In this document: positions 51,497 through 60,058 of the stretch, in pieces
Numbering within the stretch: position 1 is the stretch's first letter
Layout: each line of letters starts with the position of its first letter
DNA from: Gillisia xinjiangensis
Lineage (GTDB): Bacteria > Bacteroidota > Bacteroidia > Flavobacteriales > Flavobacteriaceae
Direction of reading: 5' to 3'
Assembly: GCF_046298265.1 (NCBI RefSeq)
Contig: NZ_JBKAHK010000004.1
Span: 62,001 to 126,000 of the forward strand
DNA: 64,000 nt
Notes under the pieces: model-generated
What the model was told of the DNA's origin: nothing
Database searches by the model: none
The model's input: the letters and a program-made list of their open reading frames with translations, nothing else
Translations under genes and position numbers: made by a program

Positions 51497-51572
51497 ATCT
51501 TCTTGATCAATACTTCTATCTATTCCAATCTTAAAGCCGATTTAAAATCCTTAAAAGGATAATTTAAACCTT

Positions 51573-51580
51573 TATATTTG
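51573..51580 (+). promoter_or_regulatory. -7 promoter element upstream of the HAD hydrolase
   Basis: TATATTTG, a TAnnTTTG match. If used, the mRNA leader to the ATG at 51718 would be about 134 nt, with a short upstream frame at 51606-51632. Confidence 0.4.
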
Positions 51581-51717
51581 CAACAAAATCAATAATCTTT
51601 AAGCAATGCGAACGACGAATGCTAAAGGATAAAACATCCTGAATTTTGATAAAACCCCACTCGATTGGACCGGGAAGATATCTGGGAATTAAACACACCG
51701 ATGGTGGGATTAAAAAT

Positions 51718-52509
51718 ATGATAAAACTAATAGTTACCGATATGGATGGCACTTTGTTGAATGATCAACACGAAATCCATCCCGATTTTTGGACAATAGA
51801 GGAAGAACTCACAAAAAAAGGAATAATGTTTTCGGTCGCCAGCGGCCGCCAGTTTTATAATCTGGAATCAAAATTCGAGCGAATAAAAGAACGGATGTTG
51901 TTTTTTGCTGAAAATGGCACATACGTTTTACACAAAGGCAAAGAACTTTATATAAATGCTCTGGATGCCAAAGCTGCAAGGAAATTCATTGAAATTGGAA
52001 GAAAACTCGAAGATACTCAGGTTATTCTCTGCGGAAAAGAATCGGCTTATATTGAATATAACGATGAGAAATTCATCAGTGAAATCAAACAATATTATGA
52101 ACGACTCATAATTGTTAAAGATCTTCAGGAGGTAGAAGATATTATCTTAAAAGTGACTATCTGTGATTACAGAGGGGTGGAAGCAAATGGTTATCATTCC
52201 TTCAAACATTTTGAAAATGACTTTAAGGTGGCCATCGCTGCTGATATATTTCTTGATATCACCTCCCTCACTGCCAATAAGGGGAATGCAATTAAAGGGA
52301 TTCAAAAGGAATTAAATATTACTCCGGATGAAACCCTGGTATTTGGAGATTACCTTAACGACCTTGAAATGATGCAGAATACCACGAATAGTTATGCAAT
52401 GAAAAATGCACACCCTGAAATTATAGGGGCAAGCAAGTTTATCACAGTTTTTGATAATAATGAAAACGGTGTTTTAAAAACCATCGCTCAACTAGGTTTA
52501 TTGGAATAG
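51718..52509 (+). CDS. Cof-type HAD-IIB family hydrolase
   Basis: A 263-residue HAD phosphatase of the Cof/IIB type: motif I TDMDGTLLND, motif II in VASGRQF, Lys in LTANKGNAIKGI, and motif IV VFGDYLNDLEMM. Members dephosphorylate sugar phosphates or cofactor intermediates. The open frame extends 24 codons upstream with a TTG start (51646), but the ATG at 51718 places motif I at the normal distance from the N-terminus. It converges on a secreted-protein gene, with an ACCAGCG/CGCTGGT hairpin in the gap at about 52535-52580. Confidence 0.93.
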   Translation: MIKLIVTDMDGTLLNDQHEIHPDFWTIEEELTKKGIMFSVASGRQFYNLESKFERIKERMLFFAENGTYVLHKGKELYINALDAKAARKFIEIGRKLEDTQVILCGKESAYIEYNDEKFISEIKQYYERLIIVKDLQEVEDIILKVTICDYRGVEANGYHSFKHFENDFKVAIAADIFLDITSLTANKGNAIKGIQKELNITPDETLVFGDYLNDLEMMQNTTNSYAMKNAHPEIIGASKFITVFDNNENGVLKTIAQLGLLE

Positions 52510-52589
52510 CTATAAGAAACTCCCAGAATGCCCACCCAAACTTTACCAGCGGAAATAGGAATTTTTAAATTCGCTGGTGGGATTAAATA

Positions 52590-53348
52590 TTACTTAACAA
52601 TAAAACTTGTTTTTCCTAAACCGGTATTTCCCGTTTTAGGATCATAGGAATAGACATTAACCTCATAATTCCCCGGAGAAAAATCTCCCTTCCCCAAAAA
52701 AGTACTTTGTTTGTCCGTGATTTGCATTGGAATAGGATTTAAGGGTTTCCCATCTTTAAAAATAAGAGCTTCCACTTCATATTCGTCGGCATTCCATAAT
52801 CCACCACTTGTAAGAGGGCATCCGCACATCATAATTATATTTGCCCTTATCTCAATTTCACTTTTCTCACCTATACTTTCGTGAAGTTGTGGAGTCAAAA
52901 CATCAATTTTAAAGCCCGGGATTTCCAGTATTAAACCATCTCCTGTAATATCTTTTCCCGGAATCAACCAAAGCTGTGTTTCCGACTTTACGCTATTATC
53001 TATTGGAGCATAAGCCGATACGGTTACAAAAACAGGTTTTTCAATTAATAATTTCGCCATAAATCCGGCTGTTTGCTCATCTGAAAGTTGGGTATTCCTG
53101 GAGATAGGATTATTCATGATTCTATCTGTATTCCCCGTGCTTCCGGATGTATAACCTTCTGCCAAAATTTTTCCTGACAAATGTTCTTTTACTATAACCT
53201 TTGACCCTCCCATGGAACTGCCTATGAATTTTGCGTCTTTAGCTTTAACCCTTATCATAATGGATGTTTCCTGAGCTGAGAGCAATTCGGGAGAAATCAA
53301 AAAAAGAAATATAAGACAAAGGAATCTGGTGGTTTCAAATAATTTCAT
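52590..53348 (-). CDS. Secreted protein of unknown function
   Basis: A 252-residue exported protein: signal peptide with the hydrophobic stretch FLCLIFLFLISPELLSAQ, then a mature domain of beta-rich appearance. It has a Gly/Ser-rich segment (GSSMGGSKVIVKEHLSGK) and a MCGCPLTSGGLWNADEYE motif near residue 180. The C-terminal part (GNYEVNVYSYDPKTGNTGLG) looks like an Ig-type beta-sandwich. The MCGCP pair of cysteines might bind a metal. I do not recognise a family and propose no function. It stands alone on the minus strand. Confidence 0.75.
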   Translation of the reverse strand: MKLFETTRFLCLIFLFLISPELLSAQETSIMIRVKAKDAKFIGSSMGGSKVIVKEHLSGKILAEGYTSGSTGNTDRIMNNPISRNTQLSDEQTAGFMAKLLIEKPVFVTVSAYAPIDNSVKSETQLWLIPGKDITGDGLILEIPGFKIDVLTPQLHESIGEKSEIEIRANIIMMCGCPLTSGGLWNADEYEVEALIFKDGKPLNPIPMQITDKQSTFLGKGDFSPGNYEVNVYSYDPKTGNTGLGKTSFIVK

Positions 53349-53447
53349 GGTAATTCTTTTAGGTAAGTTACAAATATCAGAAAAAATAAAATTAATTAAC
53401 AGGAACCAGGTTAAGAGGCAATTCAGTAAAAACGGATAAACCGAAAT

Positions 53448-54395
53448 TTAATTTAAAGCCAAAAATTCACTTTCCTTCCTCGTATCCTCGAAGTTTTTTT
53501 CATTTTTAAAATATTCCCGTAAATATTGTTTCAAAGTTTCCAGCTCAACTTTAGTTAAATGGTTGCTTTTTGGATCCTGATCAAGTTTTTGCCAGGGAAA
53601 TGGATTTTTATAATCATACTCACCAAAAACCATAAAAGGGGTACCGTTCTTTTCAATTTTCCTCCCTGTTTTATCAAGTTCCCATTGGTTCGCCCAATCA
53701 TAAATAAATTGAGAATCTTCCATCCGCAATCGTACACACGCATGACTGGCCGGATATCCGGGAAGCGCATATTGGTGAACTCCTACCCCTTCAAAATTCA
53801 TAAAGTTAAAATAATTCGGTAACAGCCAGTCTGGATTAACAGAGCTTATCTTTTTCTTTGCCTTAAAATTTCCGTAATGTAATCCATTGGGAGTTGGCGT
53901 AGATTGCTTTCCTGAACTAACCGGCCCCCATTTAACAAGTCTCCCATTTTCATAAAGCGCAAATCCCTGAATTCTCTGGGAGATCAATACGACCTTAGGG
54001 ATAGAATCCAAAATATCAAATTCCTCCGGAAAAGGTGAATATCTAATAATATCATTGAATAAAGTGTCCGGAATGAGCAAATTCAAGCCTAATTTCAAGC
54101 GGTTTGGATCCAGCCTGTTTAATGCAAAGATTATTTTATGTTGCTCGTTTGAGTATTCCGTTCTAAAACTATCAATTTGTTTCTCATTTGCCAGAGAATC
54201 CAGTTTGTAAGTTATTATGTATTCAGGTTCCTTTATTTCCTCCCCGTCAAAAACACTGTCGTTTTCCAATGGAAATTTGTCTTCTTTAATTTTCTTATCG
54301 GAAGTACTTTGAGAACATGAAGAAATAATTAGCGTGCAACCAAGTATCAAAAAAATTGCGGAGAATTTTTTACTTAAAAACATGTTCATTTTCAA
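53448..54395 (-). CDS. L,D-transpeptidase (YkuD domain) lipoprotein
   Basis: A 315-residue lipoprotein (signal ending LIISSCS, Cys near residue 27) with an L,D-transpeptidase catalytic domain. The conserved His lies in VGVHQYALPGYP and the catalytic Cys, near residue 219, is in ASHACVRLRMED. The usual motif is SHGCVR; here Gly is Ala. The enzyme cross-links or anchors to peptidoglycan in the periplasm. Three Mets lie at the start (residues 1, 3 and 5) and the signal peptide fits any of them. It stands alone, divergent from DUF4168. Confidence 0.9.
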   Translation of the reverse strand: MKMNMFLSKKFSAIFLILGCTLIISSCSQSTSDKKIKEDKFPLENDSVFDGEEIKEPEYIITYKLDSLANEKQIDSFRTEYSNEQHKIIFALNRLDPNRLKLGLNLLIPDTLFNDIIRYSPFPEEFDILDSIPKVVLISQRIQGFALYENGRLVKWGPVSSGKQSTPTPNGLHYGNFKAKKKISSVNPDWLLPNYFNFMNFEGVGVHQYALPGYPASHACVRLRMEDSQFIYDWANQWELDKTGRKIEKNGTPFMVFGEYDYKNPFPWQKLDQDPKSNHLTKVELETLKQYLREYFKNEKNFEDTRKESEFLALN

Positions 54396-54448
54396 AAAGT
54401 AATTTTAAAATTTTAAAAAAAGTTGAGGTATTCAAATTTTCGTCAAAA

Positions 54449-54545
54449 GTCGTTATAAACGACGAATTGCAGTTTAATCTTGGATAATAATTAACATTTT
54501 TAAACCTGTGGTCATTTCCATTCCTGTAGAAATGAAAGGTTTTTA
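54449..54545 (+). ncRNA. Possible small RNA or leader with two hairpins
   Basis: In the divergent gap, GTCGTT-ATA-AACGAC (54449-54463) forms a 6-bp hairpin. Then 54502-54545 forms a terminator-like fold: AACCT...TCATTTC with GAAATGA...AGGTT and a T run on the plus strand. A plus-strand terminator lying upstream of a gene that starts at 54662 suggests a short transcript of about 100-130 nt. No promoter was identified, so this is weak. Confidence 0.35.
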
Positions 54546-54661
54546 ATTATCATATAAAAGCTCTTTCACAAGAGTTAAGGCAATTTTAACAATCATATCT
54601 TGACTTAATCTTATAAAACCAATAGCTTGCCAACCTTTATTTAATAATTAAAACAAAAATT

Positions 54662-55138
54662 ATGTTTAAGACGATGAAATTGAAACCAATGGTAATGGTA
54701 GCGGGTTTGCTTACGGCAACTATATCTTTCGCCCAAACGACACCTATGCCTCAACAGCAAAATCAGAGCCAGATTGAAGTAACGGATGCAGAATTAAATA
54801 AATTTGCTAAAGTATTTCAAGGACTCCAAGTAGCCAACCAGGATATTCAAAGAAAAATGATGGCTGTAATTGACGCCGAGGAAATGGATGTTGCTACGTT
54901 TAACAAAATTCAAAAAGCTAAATTAGAAAACACCGAAGTTGATGCAGCGCCAGAAGATGTCAAAAAGCATGAGAAAGCGGTAGAAAAAATTGAAGTTATG
55001 CAAGTTGGTTTTCAAAAAGAGATGGAAACGCTTATAACAAATTCAGGACTTAGTATTGAACGATACCAGGAGATTGCAACTGCTATGCAAACTAACCAGG
55101 GATTGCAAGAACGACTTCAAAAAATATTGATGGGGTAG
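54662..55138 (+). CDS. DUF4168 domain-containing protein
   Basis: A 158-residue exported protein with a signal peptide (LKPMVMVAGLLTATISFAQ), a Gln-rich mature start (TTPMPQQQNQSQ) and the DUF4168 helical domain (VTDAELNKFAKVFQGLQ...MMAVIDAEEMD). DUF4168 proteins are small envelope-associated helical proteins of unknown role. The domain is of typical length. A terminator follows at 55169-55194. It is divergent from the L,D-transpeptidase gene. Confidence 0.85.
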   Translation: MFKTMKLKPMVMVAGLLTATISFAQTTPMPQQQNQSQIEVTDAELNKFAKVFQGLQVANQDIQRKMMAVIDAEEMDVATFNKIQKAKLENTEVDAAPEDVKKHEKAVEKIEVMQVGFQKEMETLITNSGLSIERYQEIATAMQTNQGLQERLQKILMG

Positions 55139-55168
55139 TTTTAATATTTTAACATAGTAACATATCTT

Positions 55169-55194
55169 AAAAGCTGTCTTCTGGCAGCTTTTTT
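55169..55194 (+). terminator. Terminator of the DUF4168 gene
   Basis: AAAAGCTG with CAGCTTTT plus two inner pairs and a TTCT loop (55169-55192), followed by a T run, about 30 bp past the stop. Confidence 0.85.
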
Positions 55195-55316
55195 CATGCG
55201 TGAAATCTAAATTTTTACTATAAAATAGCTAGGTTAGGGTTATAAATCTTTATCAAAGTGTTTTAAATTATTTTAAAATTAATTGCCTTTATGTTTCTTA
55301 GGTAAATAAAAAGTTC

Positions 55317-55324
55317 TATATTTG
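55317..55324 (+). promoter_or_regulatory. -7 promoter element of the cold-shock gene
   Basis: TATATTTG matches TAnnTTTG, 21 bp before the ATG at 55346. It rules out the longer TTG start at 55322. Confidence 0.5.
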
Positions 55325-55345
55325 CTCAAATTAAATTTATATATA

Positions 55346-55537
55346 ATGAACAAAGGAACAGTCAAATTTTTTAACGACTCTAAAGGATTTGGATTTATTA
55401 CAGACGAAGAATCAAACAAAGAATATTTTGTACACGCAAATGGTCTTGTTGATGAAATTAGAGAGAACGACGAAGTAACGTTCGATCTTGAAGAAGGAAG
55501 AAAAGGATTAAATGCAGTAAACGTGAAACAAGCTTAG
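55346..55537 (+). CDS. Cold-shock domain protein
   Basis: A 63-residue single cold-shock domain with RNP1-like KGFGFIT and RNP2-like YFVHAN, from the true start MNKGTVKFF at 55346. Such proteins bind single-stranded nucleic acids and act as RNA chaperones. A promoter element lies just upstream, so the leader is short, unlike the long leader of E. coli cspA. It ends with a perfect-stem terminator at 55576. Confidence 0.96.
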   Translation: MNKGTVKFFNDSKGFGFITDEESNKEYFVHANGLVDEIRENDEVTFDLEEGRKGLNAVNVKQA

Positions 55538-55575
55538 GCTTAGTTTATATAGTTACTATACTTATGAAAGTTTAG

Positions 55576-55605
55576 GCCTTACACAATGTGTAAGGCTTTT
55601 TTTTG
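55576..55605 (+). terminator. Terminator of the cold-shock gene
   Basis: GCCTTACAC (55576-55584) and GTGTAAGGC (55588-55596) form a perfect 9-bp stem followed by eight T. Confidence 0.9.
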
Positions 55606-55713
55606 TTTATTACTTTTACATTATTTAAATCTAGAATAATCTTACAATTTGAAAAAACAATAGTCATAAGGGTTCAACAATACATAAAGATAAAAGGTGA
55701 TAGCAAATTAAAC

Positions 55714-56361
55714 TTGCTATTAGTCCTCATATTTCTATTTTTGTACTATCCAACCACTGGCTCTCCTTTACACATGAAAAATAACGACAGCAGTATGAAC
55801 TTTGAAAACAAGGTTATCCCTGAAGCTATTCTGAAAGAAGTGCAAATTGCCCTTTCTCATTATCCGGATTTAAGGGAAACACCTATCGAATTCAGGTTTA
55901 AAAAAAAGATCAGGAAATCCTTCATGCAAGCCCAGCCAAAATTTTCAGGTCTTTTTAAGGATAAAAAAAACCGGTCTTATTTAATAATGATCAGTGAAAG
56001 TTTTCATATTGAAAATGAAGAATTCCAGATTTCAGAAATACCTTCCGAAGTTTTAATAGGATGGATTGGCCATGAATTGGGACACATCATGGATTATCAG
56101 GAAAGAAGCGGGTTAAACCTTTTATTATTCGGAATTAAATATTTAACCTCCAGTGGATTTATTAAAGAAGCAGAAAGAGCAGCCGATACATTTGCCGTAA
56201 ATCACGGAATGGGCAATTATATTTTAGCCACAAAAGATTTTATCATTAATCACGCACATCTTTCTCAACTCTATAAAGACCGCATTAAACGCTTATACTT
56301 ATCCCCCGACGAGATCCTGAATCTGGTGGAGAAACTCCATTTCCCGGAAGGACAATTATAA
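55714..56361 (+). CDS. HExxH-type membrane-associated metalloprotease-like protein, start uncertain
   Basis: A protein of about 215 residues with the zinc motif HELGH in IGHELGHIMDYQER, and downstream EAERAADTFAVNHG, which supplies a third ligand. This resembles an M48-type or similar zinc peptidase core. A hydrophobic stretch LLLVLIFLFLYYP lies before it and could be a signal or anchor. The full open frame reaches back to 55603, inside the preceding terminator. The only non-ATG start in between is TTG at 55714; the first ATG is 55774, which would drop the hydrophobic segment. I give 55714 tentatively. Confidence 0.7.
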   Translation: MLLVLIFLFLYYPTTGSPLHMKNNDSSMNFENKVIPEAILKEVQIALSHYPDLRETPIEFRFKKKIRKSFMQAQPKFSGLFKDKKNRSYLIMISESFHIENEEFQISEIPSEVLIGWIGHELGHIMDYQERSGLNLLLFGIKYLTSSGFIKEAERAADTFAVNHGMGNYILATKDFIINHAHLSQLYKDRIKRLYLSPDEILNLVEKLHFPEGQL

Positions 56362-56362
56362 T

Positions 56363-57895
56363 TTATAATTTATTTTCCTGCTGTTCTACGAATGCCTCCC
56401 ATTTGGCGAATTTCTCTTCATTCATCACCTTTTCCATCTTTACCTGCCCTCCTTTTTTCTTGTTTGCAGCGCTCCATTCATGAAAAAGTTCAGGAGGAAT
56501 AGTTTTCACCTTAACTCCTTTTAAGGCTTTAGACCTCGCTACCCTATAATTTTTATTGGCTTTTTTCAAAGTGTCATCAAGACATTCGGCCAGTTCTTCA
56601 TTACCTACTTCGGTTTCAGTACCAAGATACCAGGAATGATAAAACTCTCCATTTATTCTTACCGCTGCCAATGTGAATTCCGGAATTTTAATATCGTATT
56701 TATTTTCCAGTACCTTAAGGGCATCATTCATTTTATTTACCGACAATTGTGATCCTACCACATTCAAAAAGAATTTTGTTCGACCTGTTATTCTAATCTC
56801 ATGCCGTCCCACGTCCGTAAACTTAATAGTGTCCCCAATAAGATATCTCCAGGCCCCGGAAACTGTACTAATCAATAAGATGTAATCCTCCTCTACCCTT
56901 ACGTTTTCCAAGGAAATAACCGGGGCATTATCACTTATGGAACCATCTTCATTTATATATTCAGCTTTAAATGGCACAAATTCAAAATAAACACCGTTAT
57001 CAACTACCAGTTTCATAGCGTTGGTTTCCGGCCTTTGCTGAAAAGCAAGAAAACCTTCAGAAGCCAGGTAGGTATCAATCACAGTGATAGGTTTAGCCAG
57101 CAAAGCGTCAAAACTTTTCTCGTAAGGCTCAAAAGCAACGCCACCGGTTGTATAAACCTGTAAATTAGGCCATATATCATGAATATTTTCAACCTTATGA
57201 TATTCAATCACCTTTTTCATCATAAGCTCCATCCAGGAAGGAATCCCGCTTAAAGCACCAATGTCCCAGTTTTTGGCATTTTCGGCAATTCGCTGAACCC
57301 TTTCATCCCATTCCTCAATTTTTGAAATTTCTTGTCCGGGCTTGTAAAAACCCCGGAACCAAAACGGAATGTTGCTGGCGCTTATTCCGCTTATTTCACC
57401 CTCCTTATGATCTCCTTCTTCCTGAAGTTCTGTAGAACTTCCCAACATCATGATTTCTTTCTCATAAAAATCGGAAGGCAGGTCAAAATTACTTAAAGCA
57501 GCCACTTGTTTAATTCCGGTTTTTTTGATGGTGTCGAGCATATCCTCTGTCACGGGAATTCGTTTGCTGGATTTTCCGGTAGTTCCGGAACTCAAGGCAA
57601 AATAAGGTGGTTTGCCTGGCCAAGTAACATTCTCTTCCCCCTCATGTAGTTTAGACCACCACTCTTTATTCAATTTATTATAATCGAAGTAGGGAACCTT
57701 TTCAGAGAATGCTTTTTTAATATCTTCAGAAGCCAGTATTTCTTCAAAACCATAGTGTTTCCCAAAAGCCGTATCCCTGGCTTTTGTTACCAGGCTCTTT
57801 AACACTTCCAGCTGTGCTTCTTCTGCATCGGGCTCAGAAACCAGCTTATCCCTTAAATCAATAATTCCCTTAATAATAGATCCCACTACAGCCAT
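56363..57895 (-). CDS. GH3 family acyl-adenylate/thioester-forming protein
   Basis: A 510-residue protein of the GH3 auxin-responsive promoter family, related to ANL adenylating enzymes. Features: FALSSGTTGKSSKRIPVT (the phosphate-binding loop) near residue 100, VYTTGGVAFEPYE, IDTYLASEGF, and the C-terminal RITGRTKFFLNVVGSQLS. In plants GH3 enzymes join amino acids to hormones; the bacterial substrate is not known. It ends two bases after the plus-strand metalloprotease gene ends, so the genes converge. Confidence 0.92.
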   Translation of the reverse strand: MAVVGSIIKGIIDLRDKLVSEPDAEEAQLEVLKSLVTKARDTAFGKHYGFEEILASEDIKKAFSEKVPYFDYNKLNKEWWSKLHEGEENVTWPGKPPYFALSSGTTGKSSKRIPVTEDMLDTIKKTGIKQVAALSNFDLPSDFYEKEIMMLGSSTELQEEGDHKEGEISGISASNIPFWFRGFYKPGQEISKIEEWDERVQRIAENAKNWDIGALSGIPSWMELMMKKVIEYHKVENIHDIWPNLQVYTTGGVAFEPYEKSFDALLAKPITVIDTYLASEGFLAFQQRPETNAMKLVVDNGVYFEFVPFKAEYINEDGSISDNAPVISLENVRVEEDYILLISTVSGAWRYLIGDTIKFTDVGRHEIRITGRTKFFLNVVGSQLSVNKMNDALKVLENKYDIKIPEFTLAAVRINGEFYHSWYLGTETEVGNEELAECLDDTLKKANKNYRVARSKALKGVKVKTIPPELFHEWSAANKKKGGQVKMEKVMNEEKFAKWEAFVEQQENKL

Positions 57896-58002
57896 AATAC
57901 GCTTTTTAAATTGAAATTTAAGATAGGCAAAAGTGAAAAATCATAAATGGATTACGCACAAATTATCAGTTTTTTAACGATTGTTGGTGGTTCATTCCTA
58001 GC

Positions 58003-59556
58003 TTATTCCATCAAGGCGATACAGTTTTCGGCACATTTTTCCCCGTCGATGGCCGCAGAAATAATTCCTCCCGCATAACCAGCCCCTTCACCACAAGGAA
58101 ACAATCCTTTAATCTCAATATGCTCGAGGGTTTTGTAATCCCGGGGGATTCTCACCGGGGAAGAAGTTCTGGATTCCGGCGCATGGATGATAGCTTCATT
58201 AGTCATATACCCATTCATTGTCTTACCGAATTCTTTAAACCCATTCTTTAAAGTGTCGTGAATGAATTCCGGAAACACCTCTTTTAATGCTACGGAAGTT
58301 ACGCCAGGTTTATAGGATGTTTCTGGTAGATTCTGAGAGATTCTCCCATCAATAAAATCTACCATTCTTTGTGCTGGGACTCTTTGGGTTTCTCCTCCCA
58401 AATGCCAGGCAGTTTGTTCTATATGCTTCTGAAAATGCATTCCTGCCAAAGGAGAATTTCCGTATTTTGAAAAATCGGAAAGACGTAATTCCACAACGAT
58501 TCCTGAATTGGCCGTTGGCTGATCACGCTTACTTGGAGACCATCCATTGGTTACCACTTCTCCCGGGCTTGTTGCACACGGAGCAATAACACCACCGGGG
58601 CACATACAAAAAGAATAAATTCCCCGGCCATTCACCTGTTTTACAATGCTGTAGGGAGATGGTGGTAAATATTCACCCCTGTTATCGCATTTATACTGAA
58701 TTTTATCTATAAGCTGTTGTGGATGTTCTACCCTAACTCCCAGGGCGAAGGGCTTTGCCTCAATTTTCACCCCTTTTCGCTCCAAAAGTTCAAAAATATC
58801 CCTTGCAGAATGTCCTGTTGCCAGGATCACGTTTTTTGTTGAAAATAATTCTCCCTTCAGCGTTTTTATCCCGCAGATCTGTTTGTCTTTGATCACGATA
58901 TCGATAACCCGTGTTTCAAAAAGAACTTCACCTCCATGATGAAGGATAATTTCCCTAATATTTGAAATAATTTCAGGTAATTTATTGGTTCCAATGTGAG
59001 GATGGGCATCGATGAGAATTTCCTTGGTGGCTCCAAAACCTACGAAAAGTTCCAAAATTCTGCTTACATCGCCCCGCTTTTTAGAACGGGTATATAATTT
59101 ACCGTCACTGTAGGTTCCAGCACCACCCTCTCCAAAACAATAATTGGAATCTTCATTTACAATATGCTCAATATTCAGGGCTTTTAGATCCCGTCTTCTG
59201 CTCCTTACATCTTTTCCTCTTTCTATCACCACAGGTTTTTTTCCCAGTTCTATACAGCGTAATGCTGCAAAAAGTCCTGCAGGACCTGCCCCAATTATAA
59301 AGACTTCTTCCATGTTGCTAACGTCCGGATATTCCGGTAAAGAGAAAACTTTGGGAGAAAAGACCTCATCTACATAAACTTCAACTTTTAAATTGATCAT
59401 TACAATCCTTTGACGAGCATCTATGGACCGTTTTAAAACCTGTATATGGTTGATCTTCTTTTCTGGAATTTCGGAATGCAGGGAAACTTCTCTTCTTAAA
59501 AGAGCCGTTTTTGACGCCACTTCCGGAGTTAATCTAAGCTGATACTGATATTTCAT
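58003..59556 (-). CDS. NAD(P)/FAD-dependent oxidoreductase
   Basis: A 517-residue flavoprotein starting at 59556 (MKYQYQLRLTPEV). The frame extends upstream by 29 codons without family match, and a -7 element at 59574-59581 lies there. The FAD-binding motif is GAGPAGLFAALR near residue 82, with a typical NAD/FAD motif ERGKDVRSR, then a cysteine-containing segment (SFCMCPGGVIAPCATSPGE) and the C-terminal GLFPCGEGAGYAGGIISAAIDG. The family is often called FAD-dependent dehydrogenase; the substrate is unknown. It is divergent from a DUF3820 gene. Confidence 0.9.
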   Translation of the reverse strand: MKYQYQLRLTPEVASKTALLRREVSLHSEIPEKKINHIQVLKRSIDARQRIVMINLKVEVYVDEVFSPKVFSLPEYPDVSNMEEVFIIGAGPAGLFAALRCIELGKKPVVIERGKDVRSRRRDLKALNIEHIVNEDSNYCFGEGGAGTYSDGKLYTRSKKRGDVSRILELFVGFGATKEILIDAHPHIGTNKLPEIISNIREIILHHGGEVLFETRVIDIVIKDKQICGIKTLKGELFSTKNVILATGHSARDIFELLERKGVKIEAKPFALGVRVEHPQQLIDKIQYKCDNRGEYLPPSPYSIVKQVNGRGIYSFCMCPGGVIAPCATSPGEVVTNGWSPSKRDQPTANSGIVVELRLSDFSKYGNSPLAGMHFQKHIEQTAWHLGGETQRVPAQRMVDFIDGRISQNLPETSYKPGVTSVALKEVFPEFIHDTLKNGFKEFGKTMNGYMTNEAIIHAPESRTSSPVRIPRDYKTLEHIEIKGLFPCGEGAGYAGGIISAAIDGEKCAENCIALME

Positions 59557-59573
59557 TGGGTCAAAATATTCAG

Positions 59574-59581
59574 CAAAATTA
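59574..59581 (-). promoter_or_regulatory. -7 promoter element of the FAD oxidoreductase gene
   Basis: Minus-strand TAATTTTG matches TAnnTTTG, 17 bp before the ATG at 59556. Confidence 0.45.
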
Positions 59582-59683
59582 ACCTTTTCAAAATTGAAAA
59601 AGCAAACAAGTTCAATCTTCAGAAAAAAGAGAACTGGAATCACAGGGATTTAAACTCCCTAATGGAATTTAAAAAAAGCTGCT

Positions 59684-59691
59684 TATCTTTG
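59684..59691 (+). promoter_or_regulatory. -7 element four bases before the DUF3820 ATG (leaderless)
   Basis: TATCTTTG ends at 59691 and the ATG is at 59696, the same four-base gap as at the helicase gene. Transcription would begin at the start codon. Confidence 0.55.
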
Positions 59692-59695
59692 TCTA

Positions 59696-59932
59696 ATGGA
59701 AATAAAACCGGATTATAAGTCCTTGATAGAACTTGCGCACGCAAAAATGTATTTTGGAAAATACAAAGACCGGTATTTATCAGACATTCCTGAATATTAT
59801 CTCATCTGGTTCAGCCAAAAGGGTTTTCCGGAAGGAAAACTGGGAGATCAGTTAAAAGAGGTAACCGAATTAAAAGTGAATGGAATGGAGCAAATCCTTA
59901 GGAATATTCGGTCTAAATACCCTAAAATCTAA
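59696..59932 (+). CDS. DUF3820 family small protein
   Basis: A 78-residue protein with the DUF3820 core FGKYKDRYLSDIPEYYLIWF. Members are small cytoplasmic proteins; some link to quorum-sensing-regulated traits. No reaction is known. The likely leaderless mRNA is described at 59684. It stands alone between the divergent FAD oxidoreductase and pyrG. Confidence 0.85.
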   Translation: MEIKPDYKSLIELAHAKMYFGKYKDRYLSDIPEYYLIWFSQKGFPEGKLGDQLKEVTELKVNGMEQILRNIRSKYPKI

Positions 59933-60058
59933 GCTGTTTCGCAAACAATTTCCTACTTCCTTACCTAGAAATATTAGGCCGGAAAATCAAGGTTTTTTTC
60001 TATTCTTCTTTGTAATTTAGCGCCCTGAATAATACAACACAACCTAATATTTTTTAAA

